A DNA stretch of 46,364 nt, from NCBI GenBank assembly GCA_905203645.1, contig CAJKWP010000001.1:1-46364 (forward strand), given 5' to 3'. Each line of letters begins with the position of its first letter. The stretch's first letter is position 1. The stretch comes from an uncultured Christensenella sp. GTDB taxonomy: Bacteria > Bacillota > Clostridia > Christensenellales > UBA1242. The notes beneath the pieces were generated by a model. The model made no database searches and was not told the origin of the DNA. It worked only from the letters and a program-made list of their open reading frames with translations. Below are positions 24,794 through 33,732 of this stretch, one piece after another. The translations under genes and the position numbers were made by a program.

Positions 24794-24823
24794 TTTGTCG
24801 AATATGGCAAAATTTTATATAAT
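24794..24823 (+). promoter_or_regulatory. comM-dprA-topA promoter with a perfect Spo0A box over the -35
   Basis: TATAAT at 24818-24823 lies 17 bp after TTGTCG (24795-24800). The latter is part of TTTGTCGAA (24794-24802), the consensus Spo0A-binding box. Overlap of a box with the -35 is the arrangement of Spo0A-activated promoters, but a poor sigma-A -35 alone would look the same. Confidence 0.5.
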
Positions 24824-24840
24824 AGTCCAAAGGAAATTTT

Positions 24841-26376
24841 ATGTTATCAAAAGTTCTTAGTTATGGTATTTTGGGATTGGATGGTTATCCTGTTTCTGTT
24901 GAGGTTGATATTTCGGGTGGTCTTCCAGGTGTAGACTTGGTAGGACTTGCAGACACTGCTGTGAAAGAAGCGAAAGAAAGAGTTAAATCTGCAATAAAAA
25001 ACAGTGGACTAGAATATCCAATCAACAAAATTACGATAAATTTGGCACCAGCAGACAAAAAGAAAGCTGGGCCACTTTATGACATGGCTATTGCAGTCGC
25101 AATACTTTCTGCTATTGGAAAAATTGATTTTGAAAACACCAAAGACATTGTTTTTTTGGGCGAATTATCACTGGATGGTTCTGTAAAAAAAGTTAATGGT
25201 GTTCTGCCAATAATAATTTCAGCCAGGGAAAATGGATACAAAAAAATTGTTATTCCTGAAGAAAATTGCAAAGAAGCAAGTTATATCGAAGGATTGGACA
25301 TATATACCGTTTCAAATTTGAAAGATTTGGTTTTGATGCTGAATGGCGAAAAAGTATGGAACAAGGTTAAGACGACAGATTATCAAGTATTGAAACAACA
25401 AACAAACAATGAGAGTTTTGATTTCAAGTATGTAAAAGGACAACAAAGTGCCAAAAGGGCAATGGAGATTGCAGCGGCTGGCGGGCACAATATGATTATG
25501 ATAGGTCCACCAGGCAGTGGAAAAACAATGCTTGCAAAATGCTTTCCAACTATTTTGCCAGACATGACGTTTGACGAAGCATTGGAAGTAACAAAAATTC
25601 ACAGTGTTTCGGGCAATCTTGACAACAATCAAGGTATAATTTTGAAAAGACCTTTCCGTACACCACATCATACCACTACAAAGATAGCGTTGATTGGTGG
25701 AAACAAAAATGCAACTCCAGGTGAGGTGTCATTGGCGCACAATGGGGTATTGTTTTTGGATGAAATGCCAGAATATGACCGTAAAACAATCGAAACATTG
25801 CGTCAACCACTTGAAGATGGTGTGATAACAGTTTCACGAGCTATGCTTTCAGTTACATATCCAGCATCATTTACTTTGATTGGAAGCATGAATCCTTGCC
25901 CATGTGGATACTATGGCAGTTCTGCCAAGATCTGTAAATGTTCGCCTGCACAAGTTCACAATTATTTAAGCAAGTTAAGTGGACCACTTATGGACAGAAT
26001 TGATTTGCATATTGAAGTGGACAATATCACTTATGATGATTTACACAGCGATTTTGAAGAAGAGCCATCATGTGCGATAAAAGAAAGGGTGGACAGGGCA
26101 AGAAAAATTCAAACAGAAAGATTTGCTGGAACCAATGTTCATTGCAACAGTAAAATGAATGTTGCAATGACAAAAAAATATTGTGCTTTATCTGAGGATT
26201 GCAACGAACTTTTGAAACTTGCATTCGAAAATTTGAATTTAAGTGCAAGAGCACATGATAAAATATTGAAAGTAGCCAGAACTATTGCAGATTTGGATGG
26301 ATGCAAGGATATTCAAGTTGAACATATAGCTGAAGCTATTCAATACAGATCATTGGACAACAAATATAAGGCGTAG
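24841..26376 (+). CDS. comM: ComM/YifB-family Mg-chelatase-like AAA+ ATPase
   Basis: 511-residue AAA+ protein. In naturally competent bacteria the family (ComM) is a helicase that promotes branch migration of incoming DNA during transformation. N-terminal Lon-protease-like fold (about 1-170), Walker A GPPGSGKT at 222-229, Walker B FLDEMPEY around 307, a Cys cluster in PCPCGYYG and a C-terminal Mg-chelatase domain. AAAGGA precedes the ATG. It is directly followed by dprA, another DNA-uptake gene, nine bases on. No other competence genes are in the window. Confidence 0.92.
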   Translation: MLSKVLSYGILGLDGYPVSVEVDISGGLPGVDLVGLADTAVKEAKERVKSAIKNSGLEYPINKITINLAPADKKKAGPLYDMAIAVAILSAIGKIDFENTKDIVFLGELSLDGSVKKVNGVLPIIISARENGYKKIVIPEENCKEASYIEGLDIYTVSNLKDLVLMLNGEKVWNKVKTTDYQVLKQQTNNESFDFKYVKGQQSAKRAMEIAAAGGHNMIMIGPPGSGKTMLAKCFPTILPDMTFDEALEVTKIHSVSGNLDNNQGIILKRPFRTPHHTTTKIALIGGNKNATPGEVSLAHNGVLFLDEMPEYDRKTIETLRQPLEDGVITVSRAMLSVTYPASFTLIGSMNPCPCGYYGSSAKICKCSPAQVHNYLSKLSGPLMDRIDLHIEVDNITYDDLHSDFEEEPSCAIKERVDRARKIQTERFAGTNVHCNSKMNVAMTKKYCALSEDCNELLKLAFENLNLSARAHDKILKVARTIADLDGCKDIQVEHIAEAIQYRSLDNKYKA

Positions 26377-26385
26377 GTGCAGATT

Positions 26386-27462
26386 ATGACAGATGAAGAA
26401 AAGATTTATGTATGGCTTTGCAGTTTTGAATTTGTGGTTGCAAAAAAATGTCATATATTAAAAGAATTTTATGGTTCAGCAAAAAATATTTTTGCCGCAT
26501 TTGAAAAATGTGATCCAGAATTATATAACATTTTCCCACAAGAGCATGTTGATAAGATGTGTCAACTTGCAGACATAAATTATATAAACAATTATCTTAA
26601 AAACTTACAGAATTTGGGAGTTGAAGCAATAACATTTGTTGATCCCAGATATCCACAAAAACTTTTACAAACAAACGATTATCCTTTTGTTTTGTACTGT
26701 AAGGGTGATTTGTCGTTGCTTAATTCAAGATGCATAGCTGTTGTTGGCACACGTAATCCAGGGATATATGGAAAAACGATAACTTATGACATTTCAAAAG
26801 GACTTGCAAGGGCTGGGCTTACAATCGTAAGTGGTATGGCAATTGGTGTAGACAGCATTTCGCACAAAGCAAGTTTGGAAGCAGGTGGAAGAACAATTGC
26901 TGTATTGCCTAATGGTTTTAACAATATATATCCCAAAATTAATGAAAACATTTGTCACGAAATAGAAAAGAAAAATTTGGTGATTACAGAATATCCACCA
27001 AATGTAAGGGCGATGAAATTTACTTTTGTTGCACGCAACAGAATTATCGCTGGACTAAGTGATGGTGTTGTTATAACAGCAGGGTCAAAAAAGAGTGGAG
27101 CACTTTATACAAAAGAATTTGCCTATGATTACAATCGAAATGTCTATGCTGTACCTGGGAATATAAGCAGTGCAGAAAGTGAAGGACCCAATATGCTCAT
27201 TGCCACTTCACAAGCACAAATTGTTTTGGGGTACAAAGATATACTTAAAGACTTTGGTCTGCAAGACAAAACAAAAAAGCAAGTTTTTCAATTATCGTTT
27301 GAAGAACAACAGATTGTGGATAGTCTTAAAAACCAACCACAATATTTTGATAACTTGCAAATTTTAACAAAAATTGAGTCAAAAAAACTTAACAGTTATT
27401 TGACAACAATGGTAATTCGTGGAATAATAAAAAAGTTGCCAGGAAACATGTTTTCCTTGTGA
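26386..27462 (+). CDS. dprA: DNA processing protein DprA/Smf
   Basis: Protects incoming single-stranded DNA and loads RecA in transformation. The Rossmann-like core shows VVGTRNPGIYG, the ssDNA-binding SGMAIGVDS near residue 149 and ALYTKEFAYDYNRNVYAVPG. The C-terminal winged-helix-like region (about 300-358) is present. 358 residues. ATG 26386 has AGGTG six bases upstream; the GTG nine bases earlier abuts the comM stop and is less likely. topA follows after 13 bases. Confidence 0.95.
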   Translation: MTDEEKIYVWLCSFEFVVAKKCHILKEFYGSAKNIFAAFEKCDPELYNIFPQEHVDKMCQLADINYINNYLKNLQNLGVEAITFVDPRYPQKLLQTNDYPFVLYCKGDLSLLNSRCIAVVGTRNPGIYGKTITYDISKGLARAGLTIVSGMAIGVDSISHKASLEAGGRTIAVLPNGFNNIYPKINENICHEIEKKNLVITEYPPNVRAMKFTFVARNRIIAGLSDGVVITAGSKKSGALYTKEFAYDYNRNVYAVPGNISSAESEGPNMLIATSQAQIVLGYKDILKDFGLQDKTKKQVFQLSFEEQQIVDSLKNQPQYFDNLQILTKIESKKLNSYLTTMVIRGIIKKLPGNMFSL

Positions 27463-27475
27463 CAAGGGAGCAATA

Positions 27476-29530
27476 ATGAAACTTGTTGTGATAGAAGGTC
27501 CTGGTAAACGGGACACAATAAAAAAATATTTGGGCGACAATTATGAAGTTATGGCTACAAAGGGACATGTAAGGGATTTGCCTACTAAAAGCTTTGGAAT
27601 AAACATGAACAACTTTGAACCCGAATATCAAATAATGGCAGACAAAGGCGATATTATAAAACACCTTAAAGATTTGGCTGGAAAGGCTGACGAAGTACTT
27701 TTGGCAACCGACCCTGATCGCGAAGGTGAGGCTATATCATGGCATATTGCAAATATTTTGGGATTTGACAAAGACAAAAAATGCAGGATTGTATTCAACG
27801 AAATTTCAAAGGATACAGTTCAAAATGCATTGAAAAATCCAAGGGCACTTGACCAAAATTTGATTGATGCTCAACAAGCAAGAAGAGTTTTGGACAGAAT
27901 TGTGGGTTACAAAATATCCCCAATTCTTTGCAAAAAAATTCAACCAAAACTCAGTGCAGGTCGTGTTCAAAGCGTTGCACTCAAATTGGTTGTTGAACGT
28001 GAAAACGAAATCGAAAATTTTGTTCCACAAGAATATTGGACTGTAACTGCAAGTCTTAGAAAACAAAAATCAATTTTTAAAGCATATTTGCATTCTTACA
28101 AGGGCAAAAAAGACAGACCCGAATCAAAAGAAAAAGTCGATGAAATATTGGTAAATTTGCAAAATGCTCAATACACAGTCGACAAAGTAAAGAAGACAAA
28201 GACAAAATCAAAAGCTCAACCACCTTTTACGACAAGTACAATGCAACAGGATGCACTTAACAAACTTGGAATGAGCTTGAAAAAGACATCTTCGTGTGCC
28301 CAAATGCTTTACGAAGGTGTTTCCCTTGGAAATGAAGGTAAGGTTGCACTTATAACCTATATAAGGTCAGACAGCACGCGTGTAAGTGAACAAGCTCAAG
28401 CAAGTGCCAGAGATTTTGTAAAACAAAAATACGGTGATAAGTTTGTTCCAACAAAACCAAATATTTATGCTACAAAATCCAATGCGCAGGATGCCCATGA
28501 AGCAATCAGGCCTATCAATATAAAAAGAACGCCTGAAAGTGTTAAAGAGTATTTGACCGCGGATAATTACAAACTTTACAAACTTATTTATGACAGATTT
28601 TTGGCAAGTCAAATGTCCGAAGCAATTTATAACAACGTTGCAGTTGACATAAAAGCAAATGATTGCTTGTTCAAAGCAAGTGGAAAAACCATCGAATTTG
28701 CTGGTTGGACAGCCGTGTACAAAAGTTATGAAGAAGACGAAAACAAAGAAGACAGCGGACTTTTGCCACAACTTGAAGAAAATGAAAATGTAATATTGGA
28801 AAAACTTGTACCAGAGCAAAAATTTACAAAACCACCCCTAAGATACACAGAAGCAAGTTTGGTTAAGGCTATGGAAGAAAAAGGAATAGGAAGACCTGCA
28901 ACTTATGCGCCAACTATCACTTTGCTTGATACAAGAAAATATACAGAAAAAGAAGGAAGATATCTTAAACCCACTGAATTGGGAAGAAAAATCACTGAAT
29001 ACCTTGACCAATTTTTCAAGCAAGTTATCAATGTAAAATTTACCGCTTTTATGGAAAGCAGGCTTGATGATATCGCGGAAAAAGGACAGGAATGGAAAGA
29101 CGTTGTTTCAAGTTTTTGGAACAGTTTCAAAGATTTGCTTTACAAAGCTGACAAGAGCTCTGTAAGTTACAAAACTCCACCTGTTCAGACCGATATATTG
29201 TGCGAAAAGTGCGGAAAACCCATGGTTATTCGTGAAGGAAGATATGGAAAATTTTTGGGTTGTTCAAATTTTCCAGCATGCAAAAATATTCAACCTTTGA
29301 AAGAAGAAGTTAAAACGGCGGGAATTTGTCCAATTTGTCACAAACCAACCGTTATACGAAAAAGCAAGAAGGGCAAAGTGTATTATTCTTGCACAGGATA
29401 TCCTGATTGCAATTTTATGAGTTGGGATGAACCAATTGGTGAAAAATGTCCACAATGTAAAGATGGCTATTTGATAAAAAAGAAAAATCAAATAAGGTGT
29501 AATGCTTGTGAATATAAAAAAGAAAGTTAA
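27476..29530 (+). CDS. topA: DNA topoisomerase I (type IA)
   Basis: Relaxes negatively supercoiled DNA through a 5'-phosphotyrosine intermediate. The Toprim domain starts KLVVIEGPGKRDTIKKYLG and includes ATDPDREGEAISWH. The active-site tyrosine is Y295 in ALITYIRSDSTR. Three Cys4 zinc-ribbon modules end the protein (about 576-684): CEKCGKP...CSNFPAC, CPICHKP...CTGYPDC and CPQC...CNAC. 684 residues, normal. The first Toprim motif differs from the usual VESPAKAKTI. GGGAG precedes the ATG. Confidence 0.96.
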   Translation: MKLVVIEGPGKRDTIKKYLGDNYEVMATKGHVRDLPTKSFGINMNNFEPEYQIMADKGDIIKHLKDLAGKADEVLLATDPDREGEAISWHIANILGFDKDKKCRIVFNEISKDTVQNALKNPRALDQNLIDAQQARRVLDRIVGYKISPILCKKIQPKLSAGRVQSVALKLVVERENEIENFVPQEYWTVTASLRKQKSIFKAYLHSYKGKKDRPESKEKVDEILVNLQNAQYTVDKVKKTKTKSKAQPPFTTSTMQQDALNKLGMSLKKTSSCAQMLYEGVSLGNEGKVALITYIRSDSTRVSEQAQASARDFVKQKYGDKFVPTKPNIYATKSNAQDAHEAIRPINIKRTPESVKEYLTADNYKLYKLIYDRFLASQMSEAIYNNVAVDIKANDCLFKASGKTIEFAGWTAVYKSYEEDENKEDSGLLPQLEENENVILEKLVPEQKFTKPPLRYTEASLVKAMEEKGIGRPATYAPTITLLDTRKYTEKEGRYLKPTELGRKITEYLDQFFKQVINVKFTAFMESRLDDIAEKGQEWKDVVSSFWNSFKDLLYKADKSSVSYKTPPVQTDILCEKCGKPMVIREGRYGKFLGCSNFPACKNIQPLKEEVKTAGICPICHKPTVIRKSKKGKVYYSCTGYPDCNFMSWDEPIGEKCPQCKDGYLIKKKNQIRCNACEYKKES

Positions 29531-30818
29531 AATAATAGGTGCAGGTCTTGCAGGTTGTGAGGCAAGTTTGTTTTTGGCAAATCATGATGTGCAAGTTGAA
29601 TTGTATGAGATGAAACCAAACAAAATGACACCTGCACACAAAAATAAAGATTTTGGAGAACTTGTTTGCAGCAATTCACTGAAAAGTGAAGACGTTTCTA
29701 CTGCAAGCGGACTTTTGAAGAAAGAACTGGAACTTTTGGGTTGTTCGCTTTTGAAAATTGCAAAAGAAACTTCTGTTGAAGCGGGAAGTGCCTTGGCGGT
29801 GGATAGGGAACTTTTTGCAAAAAGCATAACCAATGCTGTTGAATCAAACCCGAATATAAAGGTTTTCAAAAATGTTTGTATAGAGCAATTTGATACAAGT
29901 GAAAATGTGATAATTGCAACAGGTCCCTTGACTGATGACAAATTGTTCAATTTTTTGTCAACTTTATTGGGTGAACAAAATTGTTACTTTTATGATGCAA
30001 TAGCACCAATTATCGAAACTTCGAGCATAGATATGTCAAAAGCATTTTGGGGTAACAGATACAACAAGGGAACCAATGATGGCGACTATCTTAATATTGC
30101 ACTTGACAAAAATCAATATTTGAATTTTTACAATCAACTTATAACTGCTCAAAGGGTAGAGTTAAAATCTTTTGAAAAAGTGTTTGAAGGCTGTATGGCA
30201 GTTGAAGTTATGGCAAAACGAGGTGTAGATGCACTCAGATATGGTCCAATGAAACCAGTTGGGTTTGATCTTCCAACAAAACCTTATGCGGTTTTGCAAC
30301 TGAGAAAAGAGAACAAAGATGCCACAAGTGTCAATATGGTCGGCTTTCAAACAAATTTGATTTTTTCCGAACAAAAAAGAGTATTCAGCTTGTTGCCAGG
30401 CTTGGAAAATGCAAAGTTTTTAAGATATGGTCAGATGCACAGGAACAGTTATATAAATGCTCCAAGTTGTTTGACAGGTTATAGCTCATTAAAGAATTAT
30501 CCAAATATTTTTGTAGCAGGGCAACTTTCTGGCGTAGAAGGTTATATGGAAAGTATAGCGAGTGGCTTGTATTGTGCATACAACATGTTGAGATTTTTGG
30601 ATAACAAACAAAACTATCCGCTTGAAAGAAATACTATGCTTGGGGCTATAATTGATTATATAACTTCTGCAAGTGAGAAAAACTTTCAGCCGATGAATGC
30701 AAATTTTGGAATAATATCTGTTGACAAGCCAATAAAAGATAAAAAAGAAAAGAAAGAATATATACTTGAAAATTCTTTGAAACAAGTTCAAAAATGGAGG
30801 GATGAAGAATGGATTTGA
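29508..30818 (+). CDS. trmFO: Methylenetetrahydrofolate-tRNA-(uracil-5-)-methyltransferase
   Basis: Folate- and FAD-dependent enzyme that makes ribothymidine at tRNA position 54. N-terminal FAD Rossmann motif IIGAGLAGCEA, then YEMKP, FGELVCSNSLKS and the C-terminal FVAGQLSGVEGYMES block, all hallmarks of TrmFO (Gid). About 436 residues. GTG 29508 is preferred because AAGGTG (29494-29499) is eight bases upstream; an ATG at 29502 is only two bases from it. The start overlaps topA, the usual topA-trmFO neighbourhood. Confidence 0.95.
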   Translation: MNIKKKVKIIGAGLAGCEASLFLANHDVQVELYEMKPNKMTPAHKNKDFGELVCSNSLKSEDVSTASGLLKKELELLGCSLLKIAKETSVEAGSALAVDRELFAKSITNAVESNPNIKVFKNVCIEQFDTSENVIIATGPLTDDKLFNFLSTLLGEQNCYFYDAIAPIIETSSIDMSKAFWGNRYNKGTNDGDYLNIALDKNQYLNFYNQLITAQRVELKSFEKVFEGCMAVEVMAKRGVDALRYGPMKPVGFDLPTKPYAVLQLRKENKDATSVNMVGFQTNLIFSEQKRVFSLLPGLENAKFLRYGQMHRNSYINAPSCLTGYSSLKNYPNIFVAGQLSGVEGYMESIASGLYCAYNMLRFLDNKQNYPLERNTMLGAIIDYITSASEKNFQPMNANFGIISVDKPIKDKKEKKEYILENSLKQVQKWRDEEWI

Positions 30819-31342
30819 AAGGAACAACTATTTGTGCAGTAAGAAAAAATGGTAAGACTGCAATAGCCGGTGATGGACAAGTAACAATGCAACAAAGCGT
30901 TATATTCAAAAACAACGCTGTGAAAGTTCGCAGAATATATAATGACCAAGTTTTGGTTGGATTTGCCGGTGGCGTTGCTGACGCATTCAGTTTGTGCGAA
31001 AGATTTGAAGAAATGCTCAATAAATATTCGGGTAATCTTATGCGCAGTGCAGTTGAACTTGCTCAACTTTGGCGCAGTGACAAGATACTCAGAAAACTTG
31101 AAGCGATGCTTATTGTTGCCGACAAAGAAAGAGTGCTTATTGTTTCTGGTATGGGCGACGTAATTGAACCACAAGATGATATTTGTGCAATCGGTTCTGG
31201 TGGAAATTATGCACTTGCATCTGCAAAAGCACTGGCACAAAATACGGATTTAAGTGCAAAAGAGATTGCAGAAAAATCATTGTATATTGCAAGTGAAATA
31301 TGTGTATTTACAAACAATCACATTATTGTTGAAGAAATTTAA
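30809..31342 (+). CDS. hslV: ATP-dependent protease subunit HslV (ClpQ)
   Basis: Proteasome-like peptidase that forms a double ring with HslU. The start MDLKGTTICAVRK places the catalytic N-terminal Thr at residue 6 after processing of five residues. GDGQVT, the VGFAGGVADAF block and GSGGNYALASAKAL are conserved. 177 residues. ATG overlaps trmFO by 10 bp with GGAGG upstream. Confidence 0.96.
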   Translation: MDLKGTTICAVRKNGKTAIAGDGQVTMQQSVIFKNNAVKVRRIYNDQVLVGFAGGVADAFSLCERFEEMLNKYSGNLMRSAVELAQLWRSDKILRKLEAMLIVADKERVLIVSGMGDVIEPQDDICAIGSGGNYALASAKALAQNTDLSAKEIAEKSLYIASEICVFTNNHIIVEEI

Positions 31343-31351
31343 GGAGTAGTT

Positions 31352-32659
31352 ATGGATTTGTCACCAAAAGAAATTGTCAATGAACTTGACAAATATATAA
31401 TAGGTCAAAACTCAGCAAAGCGTGCTGTTGCCGTTGCACTTCGCAACAGATACAGGCGTAGCAAACTTCCAAAAGAATTAAGGGAAGAGATTACACCAAA
31501 AAATATAATCATGAAAGGGCCTACTGGCGTTGGTAAAACCGAAATCGCAAGAAGACTTGCGAAACTTGTAAAGGCACCTTTTGTAAAAATCGAAGCAACA
31601 AAGTACACCGAAGTTGGATACGTTGGTCGTGACGTAGAAAGCATGGTAAGAGATCTTGTTGAATTTGCAGTGCGAATGGTAAAAGATGAAAAACAGCACG
31701 AAGTTGAAACAAAAGTAAATCCAGTTGTCGAAAAAATACTTTTGGACAAACTTGTGGAAAAACGTAAAAATGAAAACAGCGTAGATGTCGACAAAGACGC
31801 TTTGTTAAACGGCTTGCGCAAAGGTGATTTCAACAACGAGATTATTGAAGTAGAAGTTATGGAAGCGCCCAAATCCGCAGGCTTGATTGGTGCAGGCATT
31901 GGACCAGAGATAAACATTTCTGATATGTTTGAAGGATTGTTTCCAAAACGTAAATCAAAACGCAAACTTACTGTAAAACAAGCACAAGAAATGCTGTTTA
32001 ACGATGAAGCTGAAAAGCTCATTGATATTGAAAGTGTAAATTCGGAAGCAATCCGTCGTGCAGAAGAAGAAGGTATAATTTTTATTGATGAGATGGACAA
32101 AATAGTCGGCAAGGGGAATGGAACAAATGGACCGGATGTATCCAGAGAAGGTGTCCAACGCGACATACTACCTATTGTAGAAGGTTGTACGGTTGCTACA
32201 AAATATGGAAATGTAAAAACCGATTTTATTTTGTTTATCGCTGCAGGAGCGTTCCATGTTTCAAAGATCGAAGATATGATACCCGAACTTCAAGGACGTT
32301 TTCCTATACGTGTTGACTTGAACTCATTGTTAAAACAGGATTTTGTTGAAATTTTGTCTAAACCTAAAAATGCAATAATAATGCAATATCAATCTTTGCT
32401 TGAAGTAGATAATATTAAACTTAACTTTACAGATGATGCTCTTGACGAAATTGCACAAATTGCTGTGGATGAAAATGAAACAAGTGAAAATATCGGCGCC
32501 AGACGTTTGCATACAATCATGGAACACTTGCTTGAAGATATTTCGTTCAATGCATCGGGAAATCATCCTTTGCTCGAAGTTAAAGTTGATCGAAACTACG
32601 TTAAAAATGCCTTTTCTTCAACACTCAAAAAATACGATTTGAAAAAATATGTTTTATAG
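31352..32659 (+). CDS. hslU: ATP-dependent protease ATPase subunit HslU (ClpY)
   Basis: AAA+ unfoldase that feeds HslV. The N-terminus SPKEIVNELDKYIIGQ, Walker A GPTGVGKTEIARRLAKL, the pore motif in TEVGYVGRDVE and Walker B IIFIDEMDKI are all clear; an intermediate domain (about 110-230) separates the ATPase halves. 435 residues; the C-terminal residues that insert into HslV are present. Nine bases after hslV with AAGGAG. The codY and xerC genes often found beside hslVU are absent here. Confidence 0.97.
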   Translation: MDLSPKEIVNELDKYIIGQNSAKRAVAVALRNRYRRSKLPKELREEITPKNIIMKGPTGVGKTEIARRLAKLVKAPFVKIEATKYTEVGYVGRDVESMVRDLVEFAVRMVKDEKQHEVETKVNPVVEKILLDKLVEKRKNENSVDVDKDALLNGLRKGDFNNEIIEVEVMEAPKSAGLIGAGIGPEINISDMFEGLFPKRKSKRKLTVKQAQEMLFNDEAEKLIDIESVNSEAIRRAEEEGIIFIDEMDKIVGKGNGTNGPDVSREGVQRDILPIVEGCTVATKYGNVKTDFILFIAAGAFHVSKIEDMIPELQGRFPIRVDLNSLLKQDFVEILSKPKNAIIMQYQSLLEVDNIKLNFTDDALDEIAQIAVDENETSENIGARRLHTIMEHLLEDISFNASGNHPLLEVKVDRNYVKNAFSSTLKKYDLKKYVL

Positions 32660-32668
32660 GATATCAAA

Positions 32669-33346
32669 ATGGAAATTTTTGAAAGAGAAATAAAGCTTTT
32701 GGGCTTGGAAAAATTTGAAAAATTGACCAAAAGCAATATTTTGGTTGTTGGAATAGGTGGTGTAGGTGGTTACGTTTGTGAAATGCTTGCAAGATGCGGA
32801 ATTGGAAATTTGAGCATAGTTGATTTTGATACGATTGCTCCTTCAAATATAAACAGGCAAATTATTGCACTTCATTCGACGATAGGAACAAAAAAAACTG
32901 AAGCGTTTGAAAAAAGACTTCTGGATATAAACCCCAATTTGAATTTAAAAATTTTCAGTGAAAGATTGACTGAAAATAATTTTGGTGATATTGTAAATAC
33001 TGATTTTGATTACGTCATCGATGCAATAGATACCTTTGAAAACAAAATTTCTTTGATATGTTATTGCAAAAATAAGGGCATAAACATCATTAGCGCAATG
33101 GGTGCCGGCAATCGTTTTGGAATACCACAATATGTTGTATGTGATATCTACAAAACATCTAACGATGGGCTTGCGAAAAAAGTGCGTAAAGAGCTTAGAA
33201 GTCGTGGCATAAAGGATTTGACAGTTGTTTGCAGCACCGAACCATCAACGCCTGTGAGTGGATGTGTTGGCAGTATCGCTTATCAGCCATCTGTTTGCGG
33301 AATAACACTTGCATCGTACGTTGTGAACAGAATAATAAAGGAGTAA
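32669..33346 (+). CDS. tcdA: tRNA threonylcarbamoyladenosine dehydratase-like ThiF/E1 protein
   Basis: E1-like ATP-using enzyme that cyclises t6A37 of tRNA to ct6A. The ATP-binding GIGGVGGYVCEMLARCGIG, FDTIAPSNINRQ and SAMGAGNR blocks are the TcdA/YgdL pattern. The late Cys in TVVCSTEPS corresponds to the conserved C-terminal cysteine region. 225 residues. Ten bases after hslU. Other ThiF-like functions are possible, but the length and the N-terminal EREIKLLGLEKFEKL match TcdA best. Confidence 0.88.
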   Translation: MEIFEREIKLLGLEKFEKLTKSNILVVGIGGVGGYVCEMLARCGIGNLSIVDFDTIAPSNINRQIIALHSTIGTKKTEAFEKRLLDINPNLNLKIFSERLTENNFGDIVNTDFDYVIDAIDTFENKISLICYCKNKGINIISAMGAGNRFGIPQYVVCDIYKTSNDGLAKKVRKELRSRGIKDLTVVCSTEPSTPVSGCVGSIAYQPSVCGITLASYVVNRIIKE

Positions 33347-33351
33347 AAATT

Positions 33352-33663
33352 ATGGAAATAATAACATCTGAACAATTTGAAGAAAAGGTTTTGAAAAACA
33401 AAAAGTTTGTGATTGTTGATTTTTTTGCAAACTGGTGTGGACCTTGCAAGATGCTTATGCCAGTCTTGGAAGAAATTGACCAAGAGTTTGACCAAGTTGA
33501 TATTGTCAAAGTCAATATTGACCAAGATGAAGAACTTGCAAAAAAGTTTGGTGTTTTGAGCATACCAACTTTGATATTTTTCAGCAATGGTGAAGAAGTT
33601 GAAAAGACAATAGGTTACAGGCAAAAATCACAAATTGAAGAAATTATCAAAAGATTTATTTGA
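33352..33663 (+). CDS. trxA: Thioredoxin
   Basis: Small disulfide reductase of 103 residues. Active site WCGPC (C29, C32) in VDFFANWCGPCKM, and cis-proline in SIPTLIFF near residue 72. AAAGGAG lies before ATG 33352, five bases after tcdA; the longer frame upstream lies inside tcdA. A terminator follows that overlaps the promoter of the iron-sulfur operon. Confidence 0.95.
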   Translation: MEIITSEQFEEKVLKNKKFVIVDFFANWCGPCKMLMPVLEEIDQEFDQVDIVKVNIDQDEELAKKFGVLSIPTLIFFSNGEEVEKTIGYRQKSQIEEIIKRFI

Positions 33664-33670
33664 CAAAAAC

Positions 33671-33702
33671 AAGCAATATGTCTATTGACAGTTGCTTTTT
33701 TT
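33671..33702 (+). terminator. Terminator after trxA
   Basis: Stem AAGCAA/TTGCTT (33671-33676 with 33692-33697) and TGTC/GACA (33679-33682 with 33687-33690) with a small internal bulge, followed by T to 33702. Its right arm contains the -35 of the next promoter. Confidence 0.65.
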
Positions 33703-33713
33703 GGTGATAAAAT
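33685..33713 (+). promoter_or_regulatory. Promoter of the cysteine desulfurase-scaffold operon
   Basis: TTGACA (33685-33690), 17-bp spacer, TAAAAT (33708-33713). The -35 is embedded in the preceding terminator hairpin. Confidence 0.75.
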
Positions 33714-33732
33714 ATGCTGAAAGGAAAATATT

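Noticed and set aside
31405..32166. 253-codon open frame antisense to hslU
   Set aside because: It is the complement of a fully conserved hslU; Ser/Phe/Leu-rich shadow composition, no ribosome-binding site and no family resemblance.
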